Source of the DNA: Ardenticatenaceae bacterium
GTDB lineage: Bacteria; Chloroflexota; Anaerolineae; Promineifilales; Promineifilaceae
Direction: 5' to 3'
DNA length: 64,000 nucleotides
Assembly: GCA_020634415.1 (NCBI GenBank)
Contig: JACKBT010000024.1
Coordinates: 11,708-75,707 of the forward strand
In this document: positions 9,009 to 17,361 of the stretch, one piece after another
Layout: each line of letters starts with the position of its first letter
How positions within the stretch are numbered: position 1 is the stretch's first letter
The notes under the pieces: generated by a model
The model's database searches: none
What the model saw: the letters and a program-made list of their open reading frames with translations, nothing else
Told to the model about the DNA's origin: nothing
Program-made: the position numbers and the translations under genes

Positions 9009-9065
9009 TTGGAGATTGGAGACTAGAGACCGGTGAGTCTCCAGTCTCCAATCTCCAGTCTCCCA
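9009..9065. repeat. Heptamer inverted repeat (GAGACT family)
   Basis: Three tandem units (GGAGATT, GGAGACT, AGAGACC) face AGTCTCC, AGTCTCC, AATCTCC and AGTCTCC across a three-base centre, directly after the kinase stop. An open frame into the next gene would read through it from a GTG at 9033; that start is rejected. Confidence 0.88.
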
Positions 9066-9068
9066 ATT

Positions 9069-9500
9069 ATGAAACGTCTTTTTCAATGGATTTTTGTACT
9101 GGGCTTAACGGCCGTTCCCCCCATCATCGCCCTGCAAACCTACAGCCAATCACCCCATCTGCCCGCTGAGATTGTACCTGTGTGGCAGCAATTTTTGCCC
9201 GTCATTTTCCTGTCGGCGGGTGTGGCCGTGAGTGCTTTCTGTGTGCTCAAAGTTCCTGCTTACCTGAAGTGGCCGCAAGAACTTAAGCTCATTTTCCTGA
9301 CGATTTTAGCCTTTTTGACGCTGATCATTTTGTGGCTGGCCGTGTTGCTGGCCCATTATTCACTGGCGGGACTGGTGCTGGAAACGGCCGTTGCCCCTCC
9401 CTACGTCCTCATCCCCGGCGGCATCGCCACCCTCCTTCTCATCCTCGGCACCTTCTACTGGGCCGATCAGCTTTACCTGCAAAACAGTTCGCAGGGGTAA
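9069..9500 (+). CDS. Small membrane protein, function unknown
   Basis: A 143-residue protein with four predicted membrane helices (about residues 5-22, 38-58, 70-92 and 105-130). I take the ATG at 9069 as start because anything upstream is heptamer repeat. No family recognised. It follows the kinase gene in the same direction; the intervening repeat may end or attenuate the two-component transcript. Confidence 0.65.
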   Translation: MKRLFQWIFVLGLTAVPPIIALQTYSQSPHLPAEIVPVWQQFLPVIFLSAGVAVSAFCVLKVPAYLKWPQELKLIFLTILAFLTLIILWLAVLLAHYSLAGLVLETAVAPPYVLIPGGIATLLLILGTFYWADQLYLQNSSQG

Positions 9501-9537
9501 GGCATCGGCGGCACTACGGTACAAATTTCTCAACATC

Positions 9538-10443
9538 TTATTTCGCCGATGCCTTACCTTCTTGCCTCTTCCGCCAATAACGCATCACTCCCTGCACACT
9601 CATATACCAGGGATTAGCCGTCTCATACTGGCTAATTGTCTCCGCATCAATACCCAACTGTCGTGCCCGTTCCCGATTCCAATGTTCGTAATTGGTGATG
9701 ATTTGCGCCTGTTCCAGCCCCGCTTCCATTTGTTGGTGAATGAAAACGGCCGTTTCCCCCACCAACGCCTTCATCGCCAACAAATGCTCCCGAACTTGTG
9801 TCACCTCCCCAAAATGCACCAAATAAATTCTCCGCAAATCCTCCGCCAATATACGATCTAAAGACTCCAACCACTTCTCCATATGAAACTCAGGTGGCGG
9901 AGCGGGCAAATCTATCATCTTCGAGCCAGGCAAATGAATCCCGCCCAAATCACCCATAATGGCAATGTCCTCCACCCGATAAACATGGTGATGATAAGCG
10001 TGACCGGGGGTTTCAACGGCCGTAAACGTCAACCCCGCCACCCGAATTTGGTCGTTATCTTGCACAATCGTTACCCGCTCCGCCGGGGCTGCCACCGTTT
10101 CCCCCCACAACATATCCATTTTATCCCCATAAATTCGGCCCGCACTGGCCAACAACTTCGAAGGATCAATCAAATGCGGTGCGCCTAACGGATGCACATA
10201 AACCTGCGCCCCTTGCTGCGCCCACCAACCCGCCGCCCCCGCATGGTCAAGATGAATATGCGTCACCAAAACATGCTTCACATCCATTGGCCGAATCCCA
10301 TAGCTAGCCAACCGTGCCAGCAAATTGGCTAACGTCGAACCAGGCCCCGTTTCCACTAAAACTGGCTCATCTCCCATAACTAGATAGGCTGCAATAGTCT
10401 GGGGAATATTTTGGTAATTGAGATCAAGTGTGTGTATTTTCAT
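9538..10443 (-). CDS. MBL-fold metallo-hydrolase
   Basis: A 301-residue metallo-beta-lactamase-fold hydrolase. The metal motif HIHLDH (His62, His64, Asp66, His67) is intact, with later ligands in ETPGHAYHH and IMGD, and LVHFGE near the C-terminal part. These enzymes bind two zinc ions and hydrolyse thioesters, lactones or phosphoesters; the substrate cannot be predicted. It converges with the small membrane-protein gene, with a 37-bp spacer. Confidence 0.88.
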   Translation of the reverse strand: MKIHTLDLNYQNIPQTIAAYLVMGDEPVLVETGPGSTLANLLARLASYGIRPMDVKHVLVTHIHLDHAGAAGWWAQQGAQVYVHPLGAPHLIDPSKLLASAGRIYGDKMDMLWGETVAAPAERVTIVQDNDQIRVAGLTFTAVETPGHAYHHHVYRVEDIAIMGDLGGIHLPGSKMIDLPAPPPEFHMEKWLESLDRILAEDLRRIYLVHFGEVTQVREHLLAMKALVGETAVFIHQQMEAGLEQAQIITNYEHWNRERARQLGIDAETISQYETANPWYMSVQGVMRYWRKRQEGKASAK

Positions 10444-10510
10444 GCTTTAATCGTAACAAATAGCCTAATCCCTGAAAAGGCAGGTAACTTTGTTCCAGAA
10501 GCGAAGTGAC

Positions 10511-10545
10511 GTAATCTCCAATCTCTAGTCTCCAGTTTCCGATTC
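10511..10545. repeat. Single-arm heptamer repeat (GAGACT family)
   Basis: A run of AATCTCC, AATCTCT, AGTCTCC and AGTTTCC units without a clear opposing arm. It overlaps the stop of the adjacent minus-strand gene, whose last residues (SETGD) are encoded by it. Confidence 0.7.
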
Positions 10546-11829
10546 CCCCAACCAAAACCACTGCCCGGCCCGCCCCCGCCAAAAAATTCCCGTCTCACCG
10601 CGATTAAACGCCTTTGCCGCCAACTGCCCCTCGCCATAATAACGTTTAGCTGCCACTTTTCGGCCGTTCCCCGCTGTCCCTTTTTCTTGCAGGTCTGCCA
10701 ATTCTTGGTTCAAACGTTTTTGAAGGCCACATGATTGTTGTCTGTGTGGCCCATCATAGCTGTTGGGCAACTGCCAGGCTAAATAGCTCATTCCCGGCTT
10801 GCCAAGCTGTCCCTGGTAATCTGTCAATTCAAAACACGCGCTCCCCTGCTGCCAGGCCACATTCTCCGCCTGTGCTGAGGCGGCTTTCGGGCCAATGGCA
10901 AAATTGCGCTGCTTTTTCACCTGAGCGCGTTTTTCATATTCTCGTTGGGTATGGGGACAAATGCCCCCTAATTTTTGTAATGTTTGGCGGGCAATCGGTG
11001 AACGCGGGCCTTCGCCCCGTTTCCCATCTCGTCCACTATGAAAACTGGCATAAAAATGTGCCCGCACCGTTCCCATCGTCGCCGTCAAAATAGAAACGGG
11101 CAGCGCGATGGGCTTACCCTCTAAACGGCCGATTTGCAACGCCGCCCCCACTTTCCCCACCGACCGCAGCCACAGCCGATTCCGCTCCCGCTGCCAAAAA
11201 ATCCCCTCACCCGCCGCCATCAGCTTGCGCAGTTGCCGCCAGCCACAAATCCGCAGCGCCGACTGCTTATCACAAAACATGGCTCTGGCCTGCTCCACAT
11301 CCACCCAGCCACGTCCCCACTCATCCACATAGCGCAGCAGCAGCCATAAACGGCCGGCGGCCACCTGCCCTAGACGCAGCATCGCCAGCGCCAAAGAAGG
11401 ATGCAGAGTAAGGGTTGCTTGTGCTGCGGGAGCAGGGGGATTTGACTGTTGGTGTGGCGGCACAACGGCCGTTTCCACCCGTTCCACCACCAAATTTCGC
11501 CACCAAGAACTGTCCGCGCTTTCGTCATTATGTGAACTTTTTGGACGACATACGGCCGTTACGCGGACACTTTCCCACCCCAAATGTTCTGGCAAATTGC
11601 CAACTAGCTCCCCAAAATTCCCCCCAATTTCCCGAAGCTTCTCCGAGTTTCCTTCTGTCGAACGGCCGTCATCCACCCTGGCGACACTTTTCTCACCCTG
11701 TCGCTCCTTCCGCAGCTCTAAAAGTCGTTGCTGCGCCGCCCACAAAGCAGGCGACACAACTGAAGTGGCAGCTTCCGACCGAGACAAACCCAAATCCTCG
11801 GTCAAGTAAAAGAGACAACACCAACACAC
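10525..11829 (-). CDS. Unrecognised protein, probable DNA-binding; accessory module
   Basis: Up to 434 residues. I do not recognise it. The N-terminal third is low-complexity and charged. The middle (about 140-260) looks like paired winged-helix segments (LALAMLRLGQVAAGRLWLLL, QARAMFCDKQSALRICGWRQ), followed by a possible helix-turn-helix (SPIARQTLQKLGGICPHTQR). A replication-initiator or transcription-factor role is possible but unproven. The first codon is a GTG directly against AGGAGG, so the real start is uncertain. It is transcribed away from a small-RNA candidate, the AAA+ ATPase gene and an AT-hook gene, which look like one module. The last five residues are encoded by a repeat. Confidence 0.55.
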   Translation of the reverse strand: MCWCCLFYLTEDLGLSRSEAATSVVSPALWAAQQRLLELRKERQGEKSVARVDDGRSTEGNSEKLREIGGNFGELVGNLPEHLGWESVRVTAVCRPKSSHNDESADSSWWRNLVVERVETAVVPPHQQSNPPAPAAQATLTLHPSLALAMLRLGQVAAGRLWLLLRYVDEWGRGWVDVEQARAMFCDKQSALRICGWRQLRKLMAAGEGIFWQRERNRLWLRSVGKVGAALQIGRLEGKPIALPVSILTATMGTVRAHFYASFHSGRDGKRGEGPRSPIARQTLQKLGGICPHTQREYEKRAQVKKQRNFAIGPKAASAQAENVAWQQGSACFELTDYQGQLGKPGMSYLAWQLPNSYDGPHRQQSCGLQKRLNQELADLQEKGTAGNGRKVAAKRYYGEGQLAAKAFNRGETGIFWRGRAGQWFWLGESETGD

Positions 11830-11896
11830 CCTCCTGCCGAGAACCGATCAAACGTTTCATTGACAGTGGTTTAGCCCTGTGCTATTCTTTTACTTG
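11803..11896. repeat. 11-bp inverted repeat flanking divergent start region
   Basis: CAAGTAAAAGA (11803-11813) and its exact complement TCTTTTACTTG (11886-11896) lie 72 bases apart. They bracket the start of the minus-strand gene and end at the -10 box and start of the plus-strand small RNA. They could be paired operator half-sites for a regulator that loops the DNA, or the arms of a long leader hairpin. Confidence 0.55.
11860..11888 (+). promoter_or_regulatory. Promoter for candidate small RNA
   Basis: TTGACA (11860-11865) and TATTCT (11883-11888) with a 17-base spacer. The expected start is near 11895. No plus-strand reading frame follows before the terminator at 12008-12040. Confidence 0.62.
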
Positions 11897-12040
11897 GCTA
11901 GAGAGCTACTCTAGGAGACAAAAACATCCCCTCCCCACTTAAGGGGCGCTGAAAAATGGTGTTGGCGGCATCTGAACAGCGAACAGGTAGCTCTGATCCA
12001 AACCCGAGACCAAGTGTGGCAGCACTTGGTCTTTTCTTTT
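11895..12040 (+). ncRNA. Candidate small structured RNA, about 140 nt
   Basis: A promoter (TTGACA-17-TATTCT) and a strong intrinsic terminator bracket about 140 bases with no convincing gene. Pairings visible by eye: AGAGCTAC (11902-11909) with GTAGCTCT (11987-11994); CCCC (11933-11936) with GGGG (11943-11946) around ACTTAA; CGCTG (11947-11951) with CAGCG (11977-11981); then the terminator stem. I could not match it to 6S RNA, 4.5S RNA or a known riboswitch. It lies upstream of the minus-strand gene, so it may be antisense to that gene's leader. Confidence 0.5.
12008..12040 (+). terminator. Rho-independent terminator of the small RNA
   Basis: Nine-base stem GACCAAGTG/CACTTGGTC around the loop TGGCAG, followed by TTTTCTTTT. 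No plus-strand gene ends just upstream, which supports an independent short transcript. Confidence 0.85.
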
Positions 12041-12364
12041 GGGGCGCAAAAGTCTCCTTCTGCACCACACTTCATCATGTTATTAGGTCATGGGTATCCT
12101 TGCTCATCCGCCGAAGGTACAAGAGAAGGCGATCCATTCGCAAAATCAATCTTCGGGGGGATGAATGAAAAACGGCCGTATCACCTCCAAAAGCATGATA
12201 AACGACCGCGTAAATGAATGTTTTAAGCCAAATAGACTGCTTTGCAGCACAGTCTAACAAAATAGAAATGGCGTGTCAACAATCTATAGTATATAGATTT
12301 CAATAATTCGCAAATTATATACACGTAATGGCCTAAAAACGCATTGTTTACCCTTGTTTATCCC
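12041..12364. other. Gene-free AT-rich spacer with palindrome
   Basis: About 320 bases without a credible gene. It contains a hairpin-forming AGACTGC...GCAG segment near 12235 and an AT-rich stretch at 12280-12330 with the perfect palindrome at 12281-12299. The low GC of this stretch relative to its neighbours suggests a regulatory or origin-like region, or acquired DNA. Confidence 0.5.
12281..12299. promoter_or_regulatory. Perfect palindrome, candidate operator
   Basis: AATCTATA-GTA-TATAGATT: eight-base arms around three bases, about 66 bp upstream of the -35 box of the AAA+ ATPase gene, in the AT-rich spacer. The position would suit an activator or a distal operator. Confidence 0.5.
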
Positions 12365-12402
12365 TTGACAACAACCTGTTACCTATGTACGATCATAATA
12401 TG
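12365..12402 (+). promoter_or_regulatory. Promoter of AAA+ gene; predicted leaderless start
   Basis: TTGACA (12365-12370) and TACGAT (12388-12393) are 17 bases apart. The expected transcription start, seven bases after the -10 box, falls on the A of the in-frame ATG at 12400. There is no Shine-Dalgarno sequence before either this ATG or the one at 12385, which fits a leaderless mRNA. Confidence 0.6.
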
Positions 12403-13281
12403 GATGATAATAAGCTTTTAGTGCGTGAATTTGAAAGATATAAACCAGATTGGGGCAAGTTGGGTGTTGTTGTCCCCCCATTTACCATCGAAGCCGACCC
12501 GCGCTTCATGTATTTGTCCACCGAAACCCGCCGCGCCCTGGCCCGCGTCAGCTACATGGTGGATGCCGGGCAGGGCGCTTCTATCGTTGTCGGCGAGATT
12601 GGCACAGGCAAAACCACCCTGGCCTCCTGGTTCCACAGCCGTTATGACCGCCGCCCCGATTTCGTGGCCGCCAAAGTAGATGAGCCACCCAAGAAAAGCG
12701 GCCTCCTCCTCCTGCGCCGCATCGCGGCCGAATTCGGGCTGCGCGGCCGCCGCGCCACCGAAGATCAACTCAACGAATTCCGCGCCTTCCTCATTGAGCA
12801 AAGCCAGAAAAACGTACTCCCCCTCATCATCATAGACGAAGCCCATGAACTCGGCACAGAGCAGTTCATAGAGCTGCGCCGCCTCCTCAACTTCCGTGAT
12901 CCACGCGGGGGCAAAGCCTACCAAATCATTCTCCTCGGCCGGCCCGATCTAGACATTAATCTGCGCGAAGCCCCCGACTTCAATGATCGCGTGGCGACCC
13001 GCTCCTCCCTGGACCCCCTCACCCCAGACGATACCAAAGCCCTCATCGAATACCGCCTGTTGGCTGCCGGACGCGATCCCAAAGACCTATCCCTGTTCAC
13101 AGATGAAGCCATCCTCCCCATCTGGCGCGAAACACGAGGCTATCCACGCAGCATCTGCCTTCTCTGTCTGCACCTTTGCCTGGAACTTCTCACAACGGAT
13201 GGCGACCAAATTACCCCCGACTTTGTAGCTACCTTTCTCGATAATCATCAAGGTTACCGTCAAGCTGAAGTTGTCAAATGA
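12400..13281 (+). CDS. ExeA/TniB-like AAA+ ATPase
   Basis: AAA+ ATPase of the ExeA/TniB/MuB-like group, about 293 residues. Walker A is GEIGTGKTT (about 65-73), Walker B is LIIIDEAHEL, and GRPDLDINLREAPDFNDRVA matches the sensor region of ExeA-type proteins. Relatives help transposases pick targets or drive assembly at the membrane. No transposase lies next to it. I prefer the ATG at 12400 because the promoter predicts a leaderless start there; an ATG at 12385 is the alternative. Its stop overlaps the start of the AT-hook gene by four bases. Confidence 0.82.
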   Translation: MDDNKLLVREFERYKPDWGKLGVVVPPFTIEADPRFMYLSTETRRALARVSYMVDAGQGASIVVGEIGTGKTTLASWFHSRYDRRPDFVAAKVDEPPKKSGLLLLRRIAAEFGLRGRRATEDQLNEFRAFLIEQSQKNVLPLIIIDEAHELGTEQFIELRRLLNFRDPRGGKAYQIILLGRPDLDINLREAPDFNDRVATRSSLDPLTPDDTKALIEYRLLAAGRDPKDLSLFTDEAILPIWRETRGYPRSICLLCLHLCLELLTTDGDQITPDFVATFLDNHQGYRQAEVVK

Positions 13282-13826
13282 GCAAGCAAAACAAAAATAA
13301 AGCCAGCACAATGTCGGCTCTTCTCGAAGAAAAGCCGAAGCGCGGTCGTCCTATCAGGGCTGTAAGCCGCCAAAATGTCTATGTCGCCCTTTCCCAGGCA
13401 CAAAAAGACGAAATCAAACGTCTGGCTTCTTTCCTGCCCGAAAAAGTAAAACGCGCCGATGTGCCCGACCTGGCTATCTCCATCCTCACCGCTCGTTTGG
13501 AAGCCCTGCGCCGTGCCCTGGCCGACCGCAACCGCGAAATCCCAGAGGGCGTAACCGATTTAGTCTCGCTCTATCTGTTATGGGATTTATCCCTTCCCAA
13601 GCAGAGCGAGGAAGAAAAGTGGACATCCATTCGCGTCTCACCACAGCAAAATATTGAACTGGGGCGGGCGCACGGAACACTGAATGCTGCCTTTGGGGCG
13701 AATCGCAGTGAGACCTTCGTATTGGGTTTGGCTTTGCTGGCTGCCTTTGTGGAAGAAGCTGAATTACAGAAAACTTCACTCACTTTAAGCCAGTTGCGAC
13801 AGAAAATACTGGATATTTATTTGTGA
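13278..13826 (+). CDS. Hypothetical protein with AT-hook, coupled to AAA+ ATPase
   Basis: A 182-residue protein of unknown family. Near the N-terminus KPKRGRPIR matches the AT-hook core (RGRP flanked by basic residues), which binds the minor groove of AT-rich DNA. The rest is mainly helical with two similar halves (around LSQAQKDEIKRLASFLPEKV and VSPQQNIELGRAHGTLNAAF). The ATGA overlap with the ATPase gene implies coupled translation and a shared complex. The AT-rich spacer upstream of the ATPase is a possible binding target. A terminator follows. Confidence 0.7.
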   Translation: MSKQNKNKASTMSALLEEKPKRGRPIRAVSRQNVYVALSQAQKDEIKRLASFLPEKVKRADVPDLAISILTARLEALRRALADRNREIPEGVTDLVSLYLLWDLSLPKQSEEEKWTSIRVSPQQNIELGRAHGTLNAAFGANRSETFVLGLALLAAFVEEAELQKTSLTLSQLRQKILDIYL

Positions 13827-13868
13827 GTAACTCATAATTAAATACAGGCGAAACTATCATATAAGAAC

Positions 13869-13895
13869 AAAAACCCGGCACAAAGCCGGGTTTTT
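13869..13895. terminator. Bidirectional rho-independent terminator
   Basis: Stem AAAAACCCGGC/GCCGGGTTTTT around the loop ACAAA. It ends the ATPase/AT-hook operon on the plus strand; the A-run also makes it usable from the minus strand, downstream of fhs. Confidence 0.9.
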
Positions 13896-13910
13896 CTGTG
13901 ATAATGACTC

Positions 13911-13970
13911 TCCTCCGGGAGGTTTAGCTGAGGGCGAAGGCCCTGACTGAACCCTCCCGGAGGGTTAGGA
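13911..13970. repeat. CCTCCGGGAGG-type intergenic palindrome
   Basis: Two palindromic blocks, CCTCCGGGAGG and AACCCTCCCGGAGGGTT, separated by about 25 bases that include a GAGGGC...GGCCCT hairpin. A related pair occurs at 54741-54806. It lies just after the fhs stop codon. Confidence 0.78.
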
Positions 13971-13974
13971 GTGT

Positions 13975-15870
13975 TTAGAACAAGCCAATAACTTTGCCTG
14001 TCTCCAAATCCAAATCCACTTCAAAATAGGCAGGTCGTGTGGGCAGACCAGGCATCGTGCTCATGGTTCCCAACAAGGGGTAGAGGAAGCCAGCACCAAC
14101 GCTGGCCCGAATATCCCGCACGGGAACGGTGAAACCCGATGGTGCGCCCTTCAAGTTAGGGTCATGGCTCAGGCTGAGATGTGTTTTCGCCATACACATG
14201 GGCAGTTTGTCAAAACCAACCCGCGTATAGAGGGCAATCTTCTTTTCGGCCTCTTCCGAATACTCAACGCCATCAGCCCCATACATCACCTTGGCAATCG
14301 TCTCAATTTTCTCTTTAATGGATTGCTCCAATGGATAGAGGAATTTGAAGTCGCTGGGTTTTTCGCAGGCGGCGATGACGGCTTTGCCTAATTCCACAGC
14401 GCCAGCACCACCTTCGGCCCAATGATTGGACATGGCGGCATCAGAAGCGCCTGCTTCCATCGCTTTGCGCTTTACTAATTCCACTTCAGCATCGGTGTCA
14501 TCTTTGAAGCGGTTAATGCAGACGACTACAGGCACACCGAAACGGGTTGCATTTTGCACATGTTTCATCAAATTGCTGCAACCGGCCTCTAGCAGCTCCA
14601 GATTTTCCTCTGTGTAGGCTGGATCGAGTGGGGTGCCAGCGATGACTTTTGGCCCGCCGCCGTGCATCTTCAAGGCGCGAATGGTGGCAACGAGTACGAC
14701 GCAGTTGGGGATGAGGCCACTGTAGCGGCATTTGATGTTGAAAAGCTTTTCCATACCAATGTCGGCACCAAAGCCAGCTTCGGTGATGACGTAGCCATCT
14801 TCGCCTACCAATTTGAGGGCCAGTTGGTCGGCAACGATGGAGGAGTTGCCGTGAGCGATGTTGGCGAAGGGGCCAGCATGGACAAAGGCGGGTGTGCCTT
14901 CGAGTGTTTGCATCAGGTTGGGCATGATGGCATCTTTCATAAGTACGGTGAGGGCACCACCACAGCCGAGATCATCGGCCGTTATGGGATCCCCCGCCTT
15001 GTTTGTGCCAATCACCATCCGGCCCAGGCGCTCGCGCATATCTTCCAGGCTGGTGGTAAGGGCCAAAATTGCCATGATTTCGCTGGCGACGGTAATGTCG
15101 AAACCGGTTTCGCGTTGGAATTTTTCAGCCGGCCCCTGGCCGATGGTAATGTTTCGCAGATAGCGGTCACTGGTGTCTAAAACCCGCCGCCAGGTGATGC
15201 TGTCGGGGTCAATGTCCAGACGTGCAAAGCGGCTGCGCTCTTCTTCGGTCAGTTCGTTGGGGTCTGTTTTGTCAATGCCCAGTTTGGCCAGACGGCGCAG
15301 CATGACGGGTGAGAAGCGGCGATTGCCTTGTTTATCGGCCGGGCAGAGCCGGTCAAACAGCCGTTCATCGGATTGGTAGGATTCATGGTGCATCCGAATG
15401 TCAATGGCCGCTGCTAACAGGTTGTTGGCAGCGGTAATGGCGTGGATGTCGCCGGTGAGATGCAGGTTGAAATCTTCCATCGGGATGATTTGGCTGTAGC
15501 CACCGCCAGCCGCACCGCCCTTGATGCCAAAGGTTGGCCCCTGGCTGGGCTGTCGGACGCAGGTAAAAATCTTTTTGTCGAGGTGAGCGCCCAATGCCTG
15601 GCTTAACCCGACTGTCGTTGTCGTCTTACCCTCACCGAGGGGGGTGGGGGTGATGGCGGTGACGACGATGTATTTGCCGTTGGGCTGATCGGCCAGACGA
15701 TCACGGACAGAAAGCTGGACTTTGGCTTTGACTTTGCCGTAAAGCTCGAGTTCTTCGGGCAAAATACCAGCTTCTTCGGCTATTTGGGCAATGGGCAGCG
15801 GGGTGGCTGCCTGGGCAATATCAATATCGCTGGGAACATCAGCCAAGATGTTCGTAAGTTTGTGGGCCAT
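13975..15870 (-). CDS. fhs: Formate--tetrahydrofolate ligase
   Basis: Joins formate to tetrahydrofolate with ATP to give 10-formyl-THF, feeding purine synthesis and C1 metabolism. The 631 residues cover the full family length. Signatures: [11 protein letters not shown] (P-loop, about 76-86), [14 protein letters not shown] and [14 protein letters not shown] sits ten bases before the ATG at 15870. It is a single gene with a likely promoter at 15994-16023 and a bidirectional terminator downstream. No other C1-pathway gene is adjacent, so the context does not tell whether it serves biosynthesis or formate use. Confidence 0.97.
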   Translation of the reverse strand: MAHKLTNILADVPSDIDIAQAATPLPIAQIAEEAGILPEELELYGKVKAKVQLSVRDRLADQPNGKYIVVTAITPTPLGEGKTTTTVGLSQALGAHLDKKIFTCVRQPSQGPTFGIKGGAAGGGYSQIIPMEDFNLHLTGDIHAITAANNLLAAAIDIRMHHESYQSDERLFDRLCPADKQGNRRFSPVMLRRLAKLGIDKTDPNELTEEERSRFARLDIDPDSITWRRVLDTSDRYLRNITIGQGPAEKFQRETGFDITVASEIMAILALTTSLEDMRERLGRMVIGTNKAGDPITADDLGCGGALTVLMKDAIMPNLMQTLEGTPAFVHAGPFANIAHGNSSIVADQLALKLVGEDGYVITEAGFGADIGMEKLFNIKCRYSGLIPNCVVLVATIRALKMHGGGPKVIAGTPLDPAYTEENLELLEAGCSNLMKHVQNATRFGVPVVVCINRFKDDTDAEVELVKRKAMEAGASDAAMSNHWAEGGAGAVELGKAVIAACEKPSDFKFLYPLEQSIKEKIETIAKVMYGADGVEYSEEAEKKIALYTRVGFDKLPMCMAKTHLSLSHDPNLKGAPSGFTVPVRDIRASVGAGFLYPLLGTMSTMPGLPTRPAYFEVDLDLETGKVIGLF

Positions 15871-15902
15871 AAGGGAATAACCTCCTAGAGATGATTGAAT
15901 TA

Positions 15903-15975
15903 GGAATTATGAGGGACGAATTATGAATGAAGGTGTTGGCATGATAATTCTCCCTATAACCCATAATTCAAGTTT
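15903..15975. repeat. AATTATGA-type inverted repeat in fhs leader
   Basis: Units AGGAATTATGAGG and GAATTATGAATG face ATAATTCTCC and CCATAATTC. It lies in the leader of fhs and resembles the other repeat-arm elements of the window in layout, but with another sequence. Confidence 0.6.
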
Positions 15976-15993
15976 TTAATTAAAGATGGAATA

Positions 15994-16023
15994 ATTGTAC
16001 CTGTCCTGAAATAAACCCGCCAA
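15994..16023 (-). promoter_or_regulatory. Probable fhs promoter
   Basis: On the minus strand TTGGCG (16023-16018) and TACAAT (15999-15994) are 18 bases apart, giving an mRNA leader of about 115 bases before fhs. The -35 box matches consensus at only four of six positions. Confidence 0.45.
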
Positions 16024-16052
16024 CGCTTGCTTTAGGCCAGAACACCCCCCAT

Positions 16053-17327
16053 TTAGCTGGCTCGTTCGGCTAAAAATAGCTGCCATGCCCGTTCGGCGTC
16101 TTCATAGGTGGTGAAGTGATCTCCGGTGACGTTGAAGAGCCAACTGCGGTAGGTGATGTCGCCAAGTTCGCGCTGTAAGGGGTGGGTGGAGATGCCGATT
16201 TCGACGGTGAGGAATTCGATGAGGGCGTAGATGATTTGCCGCTGCATGGGTTGGGCGATGGCATAGGGTCTGTCCCATAAATCACTGGCTGCGTCTAATT
16301 GGCTGGCTTCTTCTTGTATTTGGTTGTAGGGCAGCGGTGGCAATGTTTGCAGGCCAAGCTGCTGCAACTGGATGTCTACGATGGCCTGGAAAAATAGTTC
16401 ATGGTCGCAGCAGAGCCAACCGGCGAGGTTGCTGATAACGGCCGTTACCACCCACTCTGCATACCCTCTTTGCAAGGCGCGATAGCTGGCTTCATCTTGG
16501 GGCAGCCCGATGAGGGTGGGGGTGGGCAAGCGCAAGCTGCGGTCGCTGGGCAAACGGCCGTTCTGCACATCTAACAACACACGAGGATCCGTCGTCAACT
16601 GCAAGCCAAAATGCAGATCTGTGGGGCAGTTAATGCCCGCCAACTGTTCACACATTTCAATTAGTTTGCGGTCTAAATCGGCAGCGAGGCGACGGCCGAT
16701 TTCGGCATCTCGTTCGGGGTAGGTGGTGGTGAGATAACGGCCGTTGCTCGTCAGCGTCTCACCCCAGAATTCAGGTTCCGGCGGGGCCAACAGCCAGCGA
16801 TTGGGGCCGAGGCGGTAGACGGCCGTTTGCTGTAGCTGCACCGTTTGGCTCAGGCCGTTGCCAATGTCCACGCCATACGTTTGGGTGATGGTCATTTCAG
16901 CAGCCGTTAGATCGGGGGCAAAGGTGATAACGGCCGTTTCCGTTGTCACTGTGTTCAATCGCTGCAAGCCTAAGCCATCCCGATCCAGAAACGCGCCCTC
17001 GCGCACCACCTCTTCCTGCGCTGCCGACCAATGGGCATCTTTGCCCGACAGGAAACCGACGAATAATTCAGAGTCCTGGTCGGCGGCGGCCTGCTGGATG
17101 ACGTTGTAGCTGGAGATGACGGCCAACCGCGCTTCGGCTTCCGCGTCCTCGACGCGCTGGTTTAATTCACGGATGGTGATGAAAACGGCCGTTGCCGCCC
17201 CCACTACAACCATCAACAGCACATAGGGCCACAAACGCCGTCGCGGTCGCGGCGCACGCGGCTCCTCCGGCAGCGGCGGCGGCTCATCCCAATTAATTTC
17301 TTCTTGTGTTTGCCAATCGAAGGACAT
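16053..17327 (-). CDS. Hypothetical membrane-anchored protein
   Basis: A 424-residue protein with a short cytoplasmic Pro/Arg-rich N-terminus (PPPLPEEPRAPRPRRR), one membrane segment (about 34-52), a coiled-coil-like stretch, then a large extracytoplasmic domain with SnoaL/NTF2-like rhythm around YNVIQQAAADQDSELFVGFL and a protease-like or cone fold later on. I recognise no named family. It follows the lytic transglycosylase gene by 31 bp in the same direction, so the two may work together in the cell wall. No Shine-Dalgarno is visible before the ATG. Confidence 0.65.
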   Translation of the reverse strand: MSFDWQTQEEINWDEPPPLPEEPRAPRPRRRLWPYVLLMVVVGAATAVFITIRELNQRVEDAEAEARLAVISSYNVIQQAAADQDSELFVGFLSGKDAHWSAAQEEVVREGAFLDRDGLGLQRLNTVTTETAVITFAPDLTAAEMTITQTYGVDIGNGLSQTVQLQQTAVYRLGPNRWLLAPPEPEFWGETLTSNGRYLTTTYPERDAEIGRRLAADLDRKLIEMCEQLAGINCPTDLHFGLQLTTDPRVLLDVQNGRLPSDRSLRLPTPTLIGLPQDEASYRALQRGYAEWVVTAVISNLAGWLCCDHELFFQAIVDIQLQQLGLQTLPPLPYNQIQEEASQLDAASDLWDRPYAIAQPMQRQIIYALIEFLTVEIGISTHPLQRELGDITYRSWLFNVTGDHFTTYEDAERAWQLFLAERAS

Positions 17328-17329
17328 GA

Positions 17330-17361
17330 GATAATTACGTCATTACGTCATTACGTAATTA
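17330..17361. repeat. ATTACGTC octamer tandem repeat
   Basis: Units ATTACGTC, ATTACGTC, ATTACGTA and ATTACG in tandem between the lytic transglycosylase stop and the next start on the minus strand. This is a short-tandem spacer element of another unit length. Confidence 0.75.
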
